Source: Tissierellales bacterium (GTDB lineage: Bacteria; Bacillota; Clostridia; Tissierellales; Sedimentibacteraceae). From it: a stretch of 64,000 bases of DNA. The stretch spans positions 186,001 through 250,000 of the forward strand of contig JAHDQO010000004.1 in assembly GCA_018433765.1 (NCBI GenBank), read 5' to 3'. Positions 62,817 through 64,000 of the stretch are shown in pieces. Positions within the stretch are counted from its first letter, which is position 1; each line of letters begins with the position of its first letter. Under the pieces are notes generated by a model. The model was not told the DNA's origin. It saw only the letters and a program-made list of their open reading frames with translations, and ran no database searches. The position numbers were made by a program, and so were the translations under genes.

Positions 62817-63347
62817 TTATCTACTTAAGATGAACCTAACAAATTTTTTGATAAAATCTTTTTCATTTACAGTTCTTAAACCTTTATAGTTAAATATTAA
62901 CATTATTATAATTAAACCAGTAAACACACTAACATATACGTCTTTTAAATCAAATGTAAAGAAACCCTTTACTAAAATATAATCTAAACTGCCATTCCAA
63001 AAGACTTTATCAATAAGCGAACATGCTGCACCCGAAAAAATAAATAAAAATGTTGTATTTATTAATGGTGTTAAGTGATTAAACTTGTTTAGAAATTTGT
63101 AAAATAAAAATATTAATATTAAAATAACTGAAACTAAAATAATATGAAGCCATTTACTTATGCCTAATTGCAACATTGAATTAAACCAAGAATAGTCTCT
63201 ATTAAACATAGGATTAAAGTATATGTAGGGTTCTAGTATTGGAAATGTTGTATTTAAATAGCTATTATTTATTATAATTTTTATACCTTGTTCTATTATT
63301 ATCAAAACAAACGTAAGTATCCAAATAGTATTTTTACTGTTTTTCAT
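62817..63347 (-). CDS. LspA-like (signal peptidase II family) membrane protein
   Basis: About 176 residues from the ATG at 63347 (MKNSKNTIWILTFVL). This start has a well-spaced GGAGGT; the ATG 9 bases earlier is too close to it. Four hydrophobic segments are present. The catalytic aspartates of LspA are recognisable in SGAACSLIDKVFWNGSLDYI, which mirrors the GAxGNLIDRxxxGxVxDF signature, although the usual GN is replaced by CS. LspA cleaves lipoprotein signal peptides. This is a divergent copy; a main lspA probably exists elsewhere. It may be a resistance or accessory copy. Confidence 0.65.
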   Translation of the reverse strand: MKNSKNTIWILTFVLIIIEQGIKIIINNSYLNTTFPILEPYIYFNPMFNRDYSWFNSMLQLGISKWLHIILVSVILILIFLFYKFLNKFNHLTPLINTTFLFIFSGAACSLIDKVFWNGSLDYILVKGFFTFDLKDVYVSVFTGLIIIMLIFNYKGLRTVNEKDFIKKFVRFILSR

Positions 63348-63356
63348 ATATAGCAT

Positions 63357-63970
63357 ACCTCCAAATTATACTATTAATTATAGCATAATGTAGAAAATTA
63401 AAAAAATTACAAAAAATACCTATTAAAAATATAGAAAATATGTTATAATATGGTATAAGTAATTTATACATATGACTAATGATGATATATTGAGTTAAGA
63501 AAGTTGTTTTAGTTTTTTTATTCAAAATATTAGATGAAATATAATTTTATATGATAAAAACAACGAAATGAGTACGTAAGATTGTAAGATGTACAACCAT
63601 TACTTTAATATTTATTCGATGTATATATTGTTATGGGGCATGAAGATAAACTATAACAAGAAATTTATAATAGTTTAGTGTATTTTTTTAGAATATCATA
63701 TGAAAGTATGAAGTAAGATGTGTTAATGGTAGGGTACACGGTGGTTCTCATATGTGAAACTCAGAATTTTGTGAAAAGGAAATTAAACAATTAATAACTG
63801 AATATGTATAATAACTATTTAATATTACAATTTCTATAGGCAGAAATAGACATATAATTTCTAAACACATAAAAAAGGGAAGGTCATAGGAGTTTAACAT
63901 TTTAAGAGAAGCATATTATTACTAGATGTAAATTATTAGAAAGTTTATTATTAATAGAAAGGAGAAAAAA
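63357..63970. other. Intergenic region of about 610 bases
   Basis: AT-rich with scattered short frames in all phases and no ribosome-binding-site-linked start until 63971. The stretch from about 63590 to 63800 has somewhat higher GC and broken coding-like runs, so it could be an old gene remnant, but I could not match it to any family. TGTTATAATATGG near 63440-63452 is a possible -10 element. Confidence 0.4.
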
Positions 63971-64000
63971 ATGGTAGTTAAAAGAAAGAAGTATGTACCA
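63971..64000 (+). CDS. Start of a gene running off the right edge
   Basis: ATG at 63971 follows AAAGGAGAAAAAA, a good ribosome binding site. Only ten residues are visible (MVVKRKKYVP), basic in character. Nothing can be said about the product. Confidence 0.5.
   Translation, partial: MVVKRKKYVP

Noticed and set aside
63590-63800. IS200/IS605-type transposase remnant
   Set aside because: A few fragments looked vaguely similar in different frames, but no HUH motif or conserved block could be read.

Overview
The window looks like a chromosomal segment of an anaerobic, low-GC, Gram-positive bacterium, most likely a clostridial or Tissierellia-type Firmicute. The evidence is the very AT-rich sequence, AGGAGG ribosome binding sites, TTG and GTG starts, three tRNA-sensing T-box leaders, a WalRK-YycHI-YycJ block, a DnaD/DnaC pair and a cytosolic NAD(P)-linked [FeFe] hydrogenase. 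I cannot name the species from sequence alone. No rRNA, tRNA, CRISPR array, prophage or intact insertion sequence was recognised.

Layout. Bases 1-8500 hold nucleobase uptake and branched-chain amino acid synthesis. A partial uracil permease has a PyrR-like leader. ilvA lies behind an isoleucine T-box. A 76-residue ACT protein lies behind a second isoleucine T-box, and ilvC-ilvD-ilvB lie behind a leucine T-box. Bases 8568-15341 (minus strand) hold a four-subunit HndABCD-type hydrogenase and, next to it, a sigma-54 activator whose sensor half is a [FeFe]-hydrogenase-like domain; a -24/-12 promoter precedes the hydrogenase operon. Bases 17739-29611 look like a catabolic locus. A second sigma-54 activator precedes an amino-acid-type ABC transporter that has its own -24/-12 promoter. 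Two deacetylase/allantoinase-fold proteins, a hydantoin-racemase-like protein, an ArgH-family lyase, a two-subunit fumarase and malic enzyme follow; together they could turn an imported compound into fumarate, malate and pyruvate. Bases 29804-46206 are mostly housekeeping: DnaC/DnaD, an M23 peptidase, a subtilase, WalRK-YycHI, MurA, YycJ, HtrA, and the rpsF-ssb-rpsR operon. Bases 46256-53314 are assorted single genes.

The most interesting region is 53777-60208. It appears to be a compact ribosomally synthesised and post-translationally modified peptide (RiPP) operon: a 30-residue precursor peptide, a SPASM radical SAM enzyme, a PqqD-like leader-binding protein, two tandem cobalamin-dependent radical SAM enzymes, a membrane HELGH metalloprotease and an MFS exporter. 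The precursor has no cysteine, so thioether chemistry is excluded. Its gene sits between the arms of a perfect 18-bp inverted repeat. A convergent GntR-ABC transporter operon with a clear palindromic operator, and an LspA-like protein, lie just beyond and may relate to self-protection.

Many intergenic gaps carry one family of palindromic repeats built around an 18-base hairpin of the form GYTTTACTTACGTAAARC, flanked by short degenerate words.
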